Source of the DNA: Diaporthe sp. PMI_573
Lineage: Eukaryota > Ascomycota > Sordariomycetes > Diaporthales > Diaporthaceae
Direction: 5' to 3'
NCBI GenBank assembly: GCA_021399435.1
Contig: JAJTUP010000028.1
Coordinates: 682,001 to 746,000 of the forward strand
DNA: 64,000 nucleotides
The position numbers were made by a program, and so were the translations under genes. Shown here piece by piece: positions 52,095-63,088 of the stretch. The notes under the pieces are model-generated. The model worked only from the letters and a program-made list of their open reading frames with translations, searched no databases and was not told the origin of the DNA. How positions within the stretch are numbered: position 1 is the stretch's first letter; each line of letters starts with the position of its first letter.

Positions 52095-53860
52095 ATGTCC
52101 GGAGCAGACCCCCTACCCTTGGTGGAGTCGACACCTGAGACTGCATATGAAGACCGACTCTTTACCCATTTTAAAGGCTATACCTTGTCTGAGCGCACCA
52201 AAGAAACACGATCATGGATTTGGCGCTTTGGTTACGATATCCAGAACGTGACCGAACGTCGATGGGTGTGCCGACCTTGTATCAAGCAGAATCGCCTCAA
52301 GCCGACTTCCATCACGTCCGTAGGTATTCAAAATGCCATGGAACACGTTTATCTGATTCACCACATCTGCGCGCCAGTGGGAGTGAAGACCAAGTCGGCG
52401 GCAGAGCGGAAGGCAGAGTTGATGGCAGAGAGGGATGGGCGCGGTGGGAGACACAAGTCGATTAGCCAACACTTCGGCCTGGACGCAGCCAAACCCCGTG
52501 AGCAAGCTATTGCCAATTCCTTCATCAAAGGATTTGACCGAGACCACTTCCAGCGGCTGGTTGTTCAGTGGGTTGTCAATACTAATAGGCCCTTCACTGA
52601 TGCCGAAGACCCGGAGTTACGCGCCGTCTTCGAATACTTGAATCCATCCGTTGCGTTACGCAAGGCCCATGTAACTGGAGATTCCATTCGAAATAAGATC
52701 ATTGCCGAGTACTACAAACACCGAGATACCATTATTGGAGTTCTGCGTCATTGCCCTGGCCTGGTGCATCTCTCTTTTGATGGCTGGACGGCTCGAAGTC
52801 GACAGAGCCTATGTGGCATTGCGTGTTTCTTCAGAGACGAGCAGAATCGACCCATGAAAATTGTGCTTGGCCTACCCGAGATCTCGAAACGGCATACCGG
52901 CGAGAACATTGCGGCAGAGGTATTCACGGTCATCGATCTCTTCGGCATTCGAGACAGAGTAGGGTTCACCACCCTCGACAACGCTCCCAACAACGATACG
53001 GCAATGGACACGCTTGGTGGACTCCTCGGATTTGATGGTAAGGGCCGACGGGTGCGCTGCTTTGGTCATACCCTCAATCTTGCTGCGAAAGCTCTTCTTT
53101 TCGGCAAGTCTGCGGATGCTCTCGAGCTGGATGACCCATTGAGTGGTGCCGGTGTCGTATCTGATGCGGAATGGGCGACATGGCTGAAGAAAGGACCAGT
53201 AGGTGCGTTAGTTGCCCGAATTTCGGGTTCCTTTGCTAAGATGTTCAGGCAAGCTGCATAATATTGTGCATGATGTTTATCGTGCGCAGCGCTTATCCTA
53301 TCTGCTTCGAGGTATCCAAGCCGATGATATTAAAAAGGCATCAAGTGCCAAGTTACGAGCTAGAAAACCACTCCAAGTGATTCGAGACAACGACACGCGC
53401 TGGCTCTCGCAGCTCTATATGATCCGTCGAGCGCTCAAACTTCGAAGACACCTCGAGCTCACTATCCTTAAATTCAAGCAAGAGTGGGAGGATGAAAACA
53501 GAGGCAATCACACTAAGCAAGTCAGGAAGGGCGTTAAGATACCTCACATCATCAGAGATGAATCACAGCTGTCTCAAAACGACTGGGATGTGCTCCAGCG
53601 GCTTGAGGAGATCTTAACAGAGTTTGAAACGGTGGTGAAAACTCTGGAGGGTGATGGCCAAGTCCGAAAGCGCAGGGATGGGTTTGTTGGCTCGTATGGC
53701 AACATATGGGATGTCACCTTAGGGTTTGAGAGGCTAATGGCCAAGCTCGAGAAGTTCAAGGCGGAGGCCGAGGGATTTCCTGACCCAGAGCAATTCAGGA
53801 TTGGTATCAACTTGGCGTGGCAGAAGATGGACGAGTACTACCATAGTAAGTTTGTCTTTC
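52095..53860 (+). pseudogene. hAT transposase, 3' end lost
   Basis: The ATG at 52095 opens a frame with the BED-like finger (RRWVCRPCIKQNR, then HVYLIHHI). The catalytic core follows with LVHLSFDGWTARS, GFTTLDNAPNND and RCFGHTLNLAAKAL. A 46-base intron (53203-53248, GTGCGT...TTCAG) joins GPVG to KLHNIVHDVYRA. The second part contains IRDNDTRWLSQLYMI and FETVVKTLEGDG and reaches DEYYHS at about 53850. There the reading is interrupted and the C-terminal dimerisation domain is missing; the downstream sequence is unrelated. It is a close relative of the deleted copy at 41852 and supplies the core that copy lacks. It is inactive because of truncation. Confidence 0.8.
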
Positions 53861-54976
53861 TGACTATATGGCCAGAGGCGCGCCGGAATGCTTCGTCAAG
53901 CTCTCAATGGAAGTCCCGCCAGAGCAAAGACCGCTTTGCCCGCCAGGCCAAGGTGCAGGGCATGAAGAGCAGGGCGGCGTGGAAGCTGATGGAGGTCTGT
54001 CTGGCCGCTCACCGTTAACATCCCTTTCCCACAAAGAAAGGCCTCCCTGATCGCATACGTTCACAAGTGACTCAACGGCTGACCTGCCTGCAGATGAACG
54101 ACAGGTACGGCCCAAGGTGGCGATCAACTCAATTCAATCCACCACCGAGGGCATATTGAATTGAGTGGACGTCCCACCGCATCACCTGTGTGGAGTTGAT
54201 CGACTGAAGCTCCCTGTGGAGTTGAAGTGGGTGGAATTGACATCCGGTGGAGTACAATATGACACTCAATACATGGTCGATCCTTTCTCGTTCTCCCCAC
54301 ACGCCGTCTCGTGCTCTCTTCCTGCGGCCATAAAATATGGAAAGATTACAAACCTAATTTTTCGCTGACTTAAACAGGCGATTACAGTAGCCCTACCTAC
54401 ATTACCGTGCCCAGCCTCATCGCCGTTAAAGCCTCTACCAGAGCCAGCAGTTCGAGAAGCCACCAACCGCCCTACTTTCGAACGGATCTAATTGCAGCCT
54501 TTTGATCGCCGTATCTCGCCCGACCTACCTCGACATAGCCTATTACGGGGTGCCAAGAATGCGGCGTCGCGTTGTGTGATAATTCGAAGAGGAACTGTTG
54601 GAATCAGTGGCATTCCGAAGGTTGACTTTCACTTTCGTGTTTTGGCTTGTGGTTTGTATGTACCTTTTTGTACCAGAGGTTCTTTGACAAGGGCTCTGGC
54701 CCATCTGATTGGCCCCAAGCCTTTTCGCTTAAAAACGTAATAATTTCGAGGTCAAGGAGATAAGCTTGCGTCAGGCATAGCTACAGCGCCGGTCATGTTA
54801 GCTACAGGTATTAATTTTAGCCTAGGGACAAATACTGCACTGTGCAATAACACCTGTAGTATTTTTCGTTAGATTCACTCAGCATGCAAGCTGCAGGCTG
54901 GCGCAACGATGGAGGCTGATATTCTGCCCGCGACGATTGTGCTGGAGATGGCCACTGTTAATGCCTGCAGCCATGA
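53861..54976. other. Unassigned stretch after the truncated hAT
   Basis: The segment at 53870-54110 contains open frames on both strands without recognised domains. 54121-54260 has words such as CAATTCAATCCACC and GAGTTGAAGTGG that could be the far subterminal repeats of the hAT, but no right terminus was found. From 54300 to 54976 nothing is recognised. Confidence 0.4.
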
Positions 54977-56470
54977 CGGATCGCAACAATAGAATCGGCG
55001 ACGCGGGTCAACCAGACGGAGCCGTCCTACAAATCAGGCCCAGACGGACGAGGAACAATTAGTCTTCTATGGGGAAGCACCATCACATTCGGGCTGTGTA
55101 TCTGGACAGCAGTTCACCCCAATGTAGTTCCGTGGCCAGGACTGTGGGATAAGCTCTACTATAAATTATGCTGGATGGCATGCGCTGTGCTGCTTCCAGA
55201 GTTTATGGTAGCTGTCGCGCTGTTTCAATGGAGACAAGCAAAGCGAATTAATCAGCCCTGGATGGAGGAATTCGACGGCTTCCAAGATGACCAACCCATA
55301 AAGGACTGGCTTGGCATGTCCGGGGCATTCTTCATCGTCATGGGAGGGTTTGTGGTCCAGGAGGAAAAACCCAAGGACGAGCTCGATATAACGCAAGAAC
55401 CAGAGGACACCAGGTCTCCCGTATTGGAAACGGGGATACGGAATTCTCCCAAGAGAGCCCAGACATGCGAACCAGATTTGGTCACTACAATTTGCCCGTC
55501 AGGATTTGAAGAATTGCTCGAAAAAAAGATCCTACACCAGAGTATCCGCAAAGGAAAGCTGACTGCAGCGCATTTTCTATCTCGCAACATCGAGGACAAG
55601 GGAAAGGCTGACGGTGTCGCTAAGTTTCTCGTTATCCTACAAATCCTGTGGATGGCTATTCAGTGCTTGGGTAGGAAACTGACCGGATTGCCGGTGACGT
55701 TGCTTGAGTACCACGTTCTTATTCAGATCTTATATTCGATCGTTGCCTACGGATTCTGGTGGCACAAGCCGTTAGACGTCGCCGAACCAATTGTTCTTAC
55801 CCTGGATACAGTTCAGTTGTCAAAATTGGGCCTCAATATACGACATGTGGGCGGGGAGTTTTCAGTCTATCCAAAATTCATTACTGAGCAGAGATATCGT
55901 GGAGGAATTGCCCGGATGTTTTTTCGCACGGCTTACGACATCGGTGTGAATGCTGTGTACGAGTTCAAAGCGAACACACCGAATAAGGCAGAAGCCTTAG
56001 CAGCAGCAGTCGGAATTATCAGCGGGGGTCTTCATGCTATTGCCTGGAATTCTCACTTTCCCACAGAGACAGAACGACTTCTCTGGCGTATTTCGTCTAT
56101 CGGAATAGGCTTGACGCTATTGATGTTATTATTATTGGTAAGGGGTCATGATATGGAACTATACGCAATATGGGCAACTTATAATCACCGATTTTGCGAC
56201 GACAGTTTCCGCCATCAACTATTCCAACTGGTGGGTCACATAGTGAACATCAATCAACTGGGTCGACAACAAAACGAAGAGAGCATAGGATTGCCAACTT
56301 GGCTACCAATCTGGGCGCGGTGTCTTCAAGTTGGGGCGGGCTGCCTGTGTATTCTTGGGTATGTCATAAGTATTGCGTATCTAACAGTTGAAGCATATGT
56401 GAGCGTCAGGAGCTTACCAGAAGGCGCATACTCGTCAGTGGAGTGGTTGGATTTTTTCCCGCATTTTTAG
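54977..56470 (+). CDS. Multi-pass membrane protein, 5' end uncertain
   Basis: The frame is open from 54977 to 56470. A short ATG-started version (55175) would cut through the first transmembrane helix, so the true start is upstream, probably in an exon before about 55013 where CCAG could be an acceptor. From about 55060 it has GTISLLWGSTITFGLCIW, then MACAVLLPEFMVAVALFQW, a soluble loop with a Lys-rich motif, helices around FLVILQILWMAIQ and VTLLEYHVLIQILYSIVAYGF, a conserved HAIAWNSHFPT segment and a helix around LTLLMLLLLV. It ends in YVSVRSLPEGAYSSVEWLDFFPHF. This outline is common among Pezizomycotina integral membrane proteins of unknown function. There is no sign of stops within the last 430 residues. 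It may be intact apart from the unresolved 5' end. Confidence 0.6.
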   Translation, partial: RIATIESATRVNQTEPSYKSGPDGRGTISLLWGSTITFGLCIWTAVHPNVVPWPGLWDKLYYKLCWMACAVLLPEFMVAVALFQWRQAKRINQPWMEEFDGFQDDQPIKDWLGMSGAFFIVMGGFVVQEEKPKDELDITQEPEDTRSPVLETGIRNSPKRAQTCEPDLVTTICPSGFEELLEKKILHQSIRKGKLTAAHFLSRNIEDKGKADGVAKFLVILQILWMAIQCLGRKLTGLPVTLLEYHVLIQILYSIVAYGFWWHKPLDVAEPIVLTLDTVQLSKLGLNIRHVGGEFSVYPKFITEQRYRGGIARMFFRTAYDIGVNAVYEFKANTPNKAEALAAAVGIISGGLHAIAWNSHFPTETERLLWRISSIGIGLTLLMLLLLVRGHDMELYAIWATYNHRFCDDSFRHQLFQLVGHIVNINQLGRQQNEESIGLPTWLPIWARCLQVGAGCLCILGYVISIAYLTVEAYVSVRSLPEGAYSSVEWLDFFPHF

Positions 56471-56568
56471 GAAGATACCTATGGATCTAAATATGACTCT
56501 CGATTTACTACTCGGAGCGCTAGATATGTAGCTGCTTGTGCTGTCGTATCACTTCACTCGGGCAGCTA

Positions 56569-57238
56569 TCAAATAGTGTTCTCGTTGCGGTACGTGATAC
56601 CGTCAGCTTCAAACTTGTCGGCCATTGATCGTAGCCAGGTGGTGAAAAGCTTGCGGTTGCCAGTGAACTTTTCTGGGTCGGGGACGCGGGATTTCTCTTT
56701 GCGGTTGTAGTCGGGGTTAACATCGCCAGGGTACCTCTTAAAGGCAGCCCATGCGGCTACCCCTATGGGTACAAAGTCGTTCGGGTTGCCGCCGAATGCG
56801 CTGGCTGCTGTCGGCTCGCGTTCTCGTCGAGGTGGGCTTGCGGTTCTTTCTTGGGCCTCGAGCTCTGCAATCCTCGCTCGGAGCATTGCAAGCTCGTCTA
56901 GCCGGGCCTGGTTGTTGCTGTAGTCAGACATCGCCTCTCTGAAGGTGTCTGTTCGGGTCTTGGTCTTGGGTCTCTGTCGGCTCTACGGACGGCAGGACGG
57001 TCTGGTCTTCTTCAGCTATACTAGCTGCTTCAAGGGTGGATTGGAACAAGTTGCTGTTGTCCTCCTCTTGGTCTTCTGGGGTCCTTATATCTGGACTGGT
57101 CTGATCTGAGGTGAGCTCTGAGTCTGGCTCTCCGAGAAACGCGTTGTCTTCTGCTGTCTCAGACTGTGCTGGGTTTCCGATCGGATTGAGTCGAGCTGAC
57201 TGTCGACTCGTCGATCCCCAGTCATTCTTCTTGGGCAT
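56569..57238 (-). pseudogene. Ty3/gypsy gag fragment in two frames
   Basis: On the minus strand an N-terminal acidic, Ser/Gln-rich part (57238-56924) is followed, in another frame, by a block (56931-56569). That block starts with a short coiled coil (MLRARIAELEAQE) and continues with RVPDPEKFTGNRKLFTTWL and MADKFEADG. This second block is characteristic of fungal gypsy Gag. The frame change near 56930 and the abrupt end at NENTI show that the gene is broken. No protease or RT follows downstream on the minus strand. Confidence 0.6.
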
Positions 57239-57570
57239 GTGGTAACACGCGGGTCTCGGGTCTTGGGTCTTGGGCGAGGTCTTTTCCGTCGGTCGCGTCG
57301 ACGTGGGGTTCGGGTTCCGTATTTATTGATCGCTCGGTCAGCGAGGGAATTGGAGAGCTTAGAATAGTGTCACGGCCAGCACGAGATGCAGCATGGGAGC
57401 TGGGTCTATTGGCGCTATCAACGAATATTCTCAGCTAAAGGGAAAGAAGGAAAAAGGGAGAGCGAAGCTCATGCGATCCCTGGACTGCGTAAAAGTCTTG
57501 ACGCGACTGTGGGGCTCAGGGTTAGGGCCTTGTGACGGCCAGGGTTTGCTTGACCGTGGCTGCCGTCACA
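57239..57570 (-). repeat. Possible gypsy LTR upstream of the gag fragment
   Basis: Read on the minus strand, 57570 starts TGTGACGGCAGCC and the stretch ends near 57238 with GTGTTACCACA just before the gag start. TG...CA ends and the position fit an LTR of about 330 bases, but no second copy was found to prove it. Confidence 0.3.
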
Positions 57571-58040
57571 TCCGGCAGAACCGATGGCTGTCAAAAACTG
57601 GGAGACAGTTGATGTTGCTCGGCTGATAAAGAAGACGACGCCTTCCAAGACTCTATTGTTGTGGATGGCTGGGGTTGGGGGGAGACCGATATGGAAAATA
57701 GTGGAGATGAAATGGACATTGGCCAATGAGAAGTTTTTGACATGTAAAATACCTCGAGGTTTCTGACGCCAAAAACCTTGATCAGATAGGTAAATTACCG
57801 TTCGGTAAATTACCTCGACGGAACCCTAATCCCTACAAACAAGTATAAGTCAGGACCGGTAATCTGTCAACTCGATGAAGAAGGGAGTGCAAATACTTAC
57901 ATTTGAAAATTTTCGTCCTCAAGTATCAAGCCGAAGACATCAATCCATGCACATACATCGCCAGCAATACTAGCATTCTAATGTCCAACAGCCATGTTTA
58001 TCGGTCTGCATTGTTTATCGTCTTGACCGCTGTTAGTTAC
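57571..58040. other. Spacer before the copia element
   Basis: No gene recognised. It contains two GGTAAATTACC palindromes near 57790-57812. Confidence 0.35.
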
Positions 58041-58236
58041 TGTCAGATGTGACGGGCATTTGACAAATGTGTGCCTGAGGCATCATTATGCCCATCACGA
58101 CAAAACCAGCCCCCTGAACGGGCGGGGTCGCACTAGAGAACCTAGACAAGACATCATCACAATACACACAGTGACCACCCCATCAATTGGACCATAATTA
58201 CACGTCCCATATACCTAAAAGGGTGATAATCTGACA
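58041..58236 (+). repeat. 5' LTR of the copia element
   Basis: It has TG...CA ends, lies directly upstream of gag, and shares its first 95 bases with the fragment at 44113. A GTTAC pentamer precedes it, but no partner copy is visible in the window. Confidence 0.75.
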
Positions 58237-58270
58237 ATTAAGAGTCTCACTGCCTCAAGCCGATTCAAAT

Positions 58271-59503
58271 ATGACTGACTACGTCAATACGAGGACCCTT
58301 AATGCATTCCTAGCGAAACCAGAAGATTGGAACGACTGGAACCACGAGTTCAAACTCCAGGCCAAAACGCATGGACTCCAATCCCACATCAAAGAAAAGA
58401 CTTCCCTCATCCCCCGTCCAAAACTACCAGACATTCGTCGAAAGAGATACACGAAGAAACCGCATATGCAGCGAAATGCAAGATCGCAAACCATACACGA
58501 CGAGGAGGAAGATGAGGATATTATTCAAGAAAGAGGAAACGGCGAATGGACGATGACCGACCTTACGGACAACGGAGTTAAGGCATTCAACCTAGACCTT
58601 ACTTGGTATAAACAACTTGAAACCGCCTATAAGGAAGAAAACCAGGCCGTTGAAAAACTTACCAAATGGGTACTCCAAACGGTTTCCCCAGCATACAAAT
58701 CCACATGTTGCGGGGAGGACGACCTACTATGGCAATGGCACCAGAATCTGGAAAACAGATGTGCCTTGACCAAGACGGATGAGAAGACAGAAGTCTTAGC
58801 ATCTTATAAACAAGCCATCAAACCACCCCGAAATATCCGGGAAGCTTCAGCATGGGTTAATCGGTGGGAAGATGTCATGGCGAGAGGACTCAAACAGGGC
58901 CTCTCAACTACCCAAGACCCAGTTGTCTGGGTACCAGATCTGCTTCAAGCAATCGGAGGAATTCTCCCGGTCTGGACAACAATGTTCCGGCAAACAAGAC
59001 GTCAAGCGATAGCCGATGGGAGCCTCAAGTTTCGCGAAGTAGGGAACGACCTCCGTCAAGAAATCGCAGCACTGGGTGTACAGAAGACTGTACGAGCCAC
59101 AAAAGGTGCTTTTGCGACGACGTACGATGGTGTAAAAGACCATGGCAGCGAAAAAGGGGACGCCCACGCTGCAGAGGATCAAATACCACTCCGAAGAGGT
59201 GCGACTGGTTCACGTAGAGGCACAGGCGAAAAAAGGAATCTACAGCCCGTGGAAGATCCAGCTCAAGGATGTCCTGCCTGCAGAATGCCCCACGCCCTCG
59301 CGAAATGCTTTTACGTCTTTCCGGACCAAGCTTTTGAAGGCTTCAAGCCTAGAAGCTACTTGAAAAAGAGAGCTGAAGAAGCACTTGAAAATGATGCTGA
59401 CCTCCAAGCACAGGTCCGAGCCCTCAAGGGTCCGAGATCGAAATCCAAGTCCAAAACCCCTCGTCCGACAAAAGAAGAAGCCGTCGAGGAAGTCGAAGAT
59501 TGA
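58271..59503 (+). CDS. Copia Gag
   Basis: The ATG at 58271, 34 bases after the LTR, opens a 410-residue frame. It starts MTDYVNTRTLNAFLAKPEDW, followed by a helical central domain (YKQLETAYKEENQAVEKLTKW, WVNRWEDVMARG) with the W-rich pattern of copia capsid-like proteins. The C-terminal region has a single CPACRMPHALAKC motif reminiscent of a degenerate zinc knuckle (C-x2-C-x4-H-x4-C), then basic and acidic tails. The stop is a lone TGA at 59501-59503, and the reading frame of the protease continues beyond it in the same register. It encodes the virus-like particle coat of the retrotransposon. Confidence 0.8.
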   Translation: MTDYVNTRTLNAFLAKPEDWNDWNHEFKLQAKTHGLQSHIKEKTSLIPRPKLPDIRRKRYTKKPHMQRNARSQTIHDEEEDEDIIQERGNGEWTMTDLTDNGVKAFNLDLTWYKQLETAYKEENQAVEKLTKWVLQTVSPAYKSTCCGEDDLLWQWHQNLENRCALTKTDEKTEVLASYKQAIKPPRNIREASAWVNRWEDVMARGLKQGLSTTQDPVVWVPDLLQAIGGILPVWTTMFRQTRRQAIADGSLKFREVGNDLRQEIAALGVQKTVRATKGAFATTYDGVKDHGSEKGDAHAAEDQIPLRRGATGSRRGTGEKRNLQPVEDPAQGCPACRMPHALAKCFYVFPDQAFEGFKPRSYLKKRAEEALENDADLQAQVRALKGPRSKSKSKTPRPTKEEAVEEVED

Positions 59504-62500
59504 CTCCCGGGGTATTGTGTTGCTAGTATAGAGGCTAGGGGAGCTTTTGCCATAAACGCAAAAGAATACCCTCTTCGACACTCGGTGATACTTGACCCAG
59601 CGAGTACGATCTCGATCACAAACAACAGCGAAAGACTGTTCAACACAAGACCGGCCACACACGATGACTACCTGTGGGCTGGAGACAGGCAATTGCCAGT
59701 ACTTGCATACGGCACAATGCCGGTCCGCACCGGACCGACGATCCTACACCTCGAAAACGTTGCCCTCTGCCCACGACTCTTGACAACTCTCGTCTCTCTG
59801 AGGCAACTTCGAAGGAAGGGCATCTTTTGGGACAACGAACATGATCCAACAACTTTGAAACGACGTGACAGGTCAACCCTGTGCAAACTCAGGGATATTT
59901 ACGGCCAATATGTCATTGAATACCAAAAGGAAGAAGTACGTGGCTCCTTCAACACGTGGAGGAAGAAACATACCTACCTACACAAAGAGAAGACCTCTCA
60001 CTGGCGAAGCCATCCTATGGCACGGCCGCCTTGGTCATCCGGGTCCGAGCGCGCTTGAGCACCTAGTTGCCTCATCTCAGGGGGTGCGCATTCGGGGACC
60101 AACAACAGTCGAGTGTGAAGCCTGTGCCTTAGCCAAGATCACGAGGCAAATCCGTCGAGCACCGAGGGAGATCCTCGAACGAGAAGGCGAAAGAATAGCA
60201 CTTGACTTTCACGACTATGAACCAGGGATCAACAACTATACGTCGCAACTATTGCTCACCTGCAGAGTATCAGGACTTATCTGGGACTATTATTTAGAGA
60301 GCCGCGACAGCACAACCCTGCTCAACGTCATGAAATCCTTTCTAGGGATGATGCAGATTCAATACAACACCAAGGTCAAGATCATCGAATGTGACGGAGA
60401 ACTGTTTAGCCGCAGACGAGCCGTCAGAGAATTTCTCGAGTCAAAACATATCAAGATCGAGCCCTCAGCACCCAACACACAAGCACAAAACGGAGGAGCC
60501 GAGCGCTCAGGGGGTGTGATCAAGGAGAAGATGCGTGCAATGCGAACAAGCTCAAAACTCCCACACTCTCTTTGGCCCGAAATTGGACGAACAACCGTCT
60601 ATCTCAACAACCGAACACCAAATTACGGACTGGACTGGAAGACACCCTACTACCAATTTCACTCAGCGATTGCCAAACGCTTGGGTATCCCACGACCAGA
60701 TCCAAGACCAGATCAAACCCATCTTCGCGTTTTTGGCTGCAAGGCCTACGCGATGACCTCAGACGCACAGCTCAAGAAAAGAAGACGTCAACGTCTCGAG
60801 CCACGTGCATGGATTGGTTACCTTGTTGGATACCGATCATCGAACATCTACCGGATATGGATTCCCTCTACCGGAAAGATTGTCAATACAAGAGACGTGA
60901 TCTTTAATGAGCACGAAGTGTTTGATGGGAATTGGGAAGGCTTCAAAGATGAGCTTCTCACCACAGACATCAATCGTCTCGCGGAGTGGACAAGAAAATA
61001 CGCCCTCCCAGACGACAACACAATACCGGAACCGGAAGGAGAAGATCTAATTGAAGAAGACTCCCCGGAAGAAAACTCCGAAGAAACTCAAGGACCTGTT
61101 GCCGATAGCATCCAGGAGGCAGACGTAGAGACTGCAGAGGATGATCGCTCCGAGGCGGACCGAGAAAACGGCCCCTACACAGAAGCCAAGTTCACCCTGC
61201 TACCTACTCCTCCTCGATCGCCGCCATCAGCCCTGCTCGCACACACAATTCAAACCCAGTCTGACGAAGAAATGCCGTCTACTGAAGAAAATCAAAAGAC
61301 AAGCCCGTGGCAGGCCGCATTCATCGCTGGCACAAAATCTGCCCGGATGGCCAAGTCAGAAGGAAAATACCTGACGAAGGCACAAATTGAAAGACGCTTG
61401 CGTCAGGGGGTGAAGTTGAAAAGAAACAACCTCCCCGAGCCACCAAGATGGCATAATGATCTAGAAAACCATCCACTTGGACCAATGTTCAGACAAGCAG
61501 AAGCTGACCATCTACAGAGCCATACCGAGATGAAATCATGGACCGAGATCCTCATGAAAGACAGCCGCGCAGCAGGAAAACAAATCCTGGACTGCATGTG
61601 GGTATATGTCTACAAGTTCAACAAGCATGGCGTTCTTCAGAAGTGCAAAGCACGACTCGTTGTACGCGGAGACCAACAAGCGCGAGGACAAACCCAAGAA
61701 ACCTACGCAGCCACTCTTGCGGGACGGTCATTCAGGACACTCATCGCCATCGCAAATAAGTTTGACCTCGAGCTGATCCAATACGACGTGGTGAACGCGT
61801 TCGTACATGCTCCGATCGATCAAGATATCTTCATGAGAATGCCACGAGGATACGAAAAGAAAGGCACGATCCTGATGCTGAACAAAGCACTCTACGGGTT
61901 GCGGATTTCACCACTACTTTGGCAAAAGGAGTTCACCAAGACACTCGCCCAGTGTGGTTACAAACAAGTCCCGCACGAACCCTGTTGCTACATCAAGAAC
62001 GGCATCCTGGTCTTCTTCTACGTTGACGACATCATCGTTGCGTACCGAAAGAATAGACAAGAACAAGTCGATGAACTCGCCCAACAACTCCAAGTGAAGT
62101 ATAAAATCTGCGGAGGGGATCCAATTCAATGGTTCCTGGGCATGGAGATTCTCCGAGACCGAACAAACAGACGGATCTGGCTGGCCCAGACCGCCTACAT
62201 TGAGAAGATCGCCAAATTGGCTAACACGAAGAATCTCTCCCACACAGTCCCCATGACAGCCGAAGAGCTGATGCCACGAAAAGACGCCGCCACCGAAGCC
62301 GAAGTCCAGACCTATCAACGAAAGATCGGGTCACTACTATTCGCCGCCATATCCACACGACCAGATATTGCATTTGCCACGTCACGGCTTGCAAGATTCC
62401 TGACAAATCCGAGTCAAAAACACCACGATGCTGCAGACCGTGTGCTGCTCTATCTCGAAAGCACCAAACACCTTGCTCTATGCTTCAAGGACACCGAAGA

Positions 62501-63050
62501 GTTAGTTGTCGCAAGCGATGCGTCTTTCGCAGACAACACCCTCGATCGGAAAAGTTCCCAAGCATTCGCAATGCAGCTGTTTGGAGGCCTGATCGGATGG
62601 AGAGCAAACAAGCAAGACACGGTCACTACATCAACCACAGAGGCAGAGCTCCTTGCTCTCGCTCAAGCAGCAAAAGAGACCTTGTTCGTGAGCAGACTTC
62701 TCACTGAACTCTCAGTGGAATTGGACGACAAGAAAATCAAGATCGAGTGTGACAACACCCAGACGATCAAGTTGGTCAACTCCGAAATCACAACACTCAA
62801 GACAAAATTACGGCACGTGGACATACACAATCATTGGTTAAGGCAAGAAGTACAAGAAGGCACAATCAAGGTGGAATATACACCTACAGCACAAATGATG
62901 GCAGACGGGTTGACGAAAGCATTACCGGCTGGAAAATGGAATGGATTTCTCCACCAGTTGGGCTTAGAAAGTTTGGAAACAAGACATGGAGAGAACATCC
63001 TACGGGACGATCCCATGAGAAACAGGCTGGAAGCAGTGGAAAAGGGATGA
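59504..63050 (+). pseudogene. Copia Pol (PR-IN-RT-RNase H) with a frameshift
   Basis: After the TGA the same frame encodes a protease region whose active-site block reads VILDPASTIS, where the family has Asp-Ser/Thr-Gly; the conserved catalytic triplet is therefore altered. The YLWAGDRQLPVLAYG strand block follows. Near 59985 the frame shifts to one that carries the integrase zinc region (LWHGRLGHPG, then CEACALAK), the DDE core (D in ALDFHDY, D in IIECDGELF, E in NGGAERSGG), the reverse transcriptase (LVVRGDQQ, YVDD at 62019-62030) and RNase H (VASDASFAD, TTSTTEAELL). Apart from the in-frame TGA, the altered protease site and the frameshift, it is open to 63050. It is a decayed but nearly complete copy. 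Confidence 0.8.
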
Positions 63051-63088
63051 AATTACAGACTCCCAGTACCTGCCAGTCTGAGGGGGTG

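Larger units (their letters stand above)
58041..63088 (+). mobile_element. Nearly full Ty1/copia element, no 3' LTR seen
   Basis: The 196-base 5' LTR at 58041-58236 (TGTCAGATGTGACGGG...AATCTGACA) is followed by gag (58271-59503) and pol (to 63050). The polypurine tract GAGGGGGTG ends at 63088, exactly where the 3' LTR should start, but the sequence then switches to a GGAT repeat and LINE sequence. The 3' LTR is thus lost, or displaced beyond the right edge by a LINE insertion. Confidence 0.85.

Noticed and set aside
54000..54120. Pcc1/KEOPS-like segment (LTVNIPFP)
   Set aside because: The stretch is short, has stops in the frame soon after, and lacks the rest of the domain.
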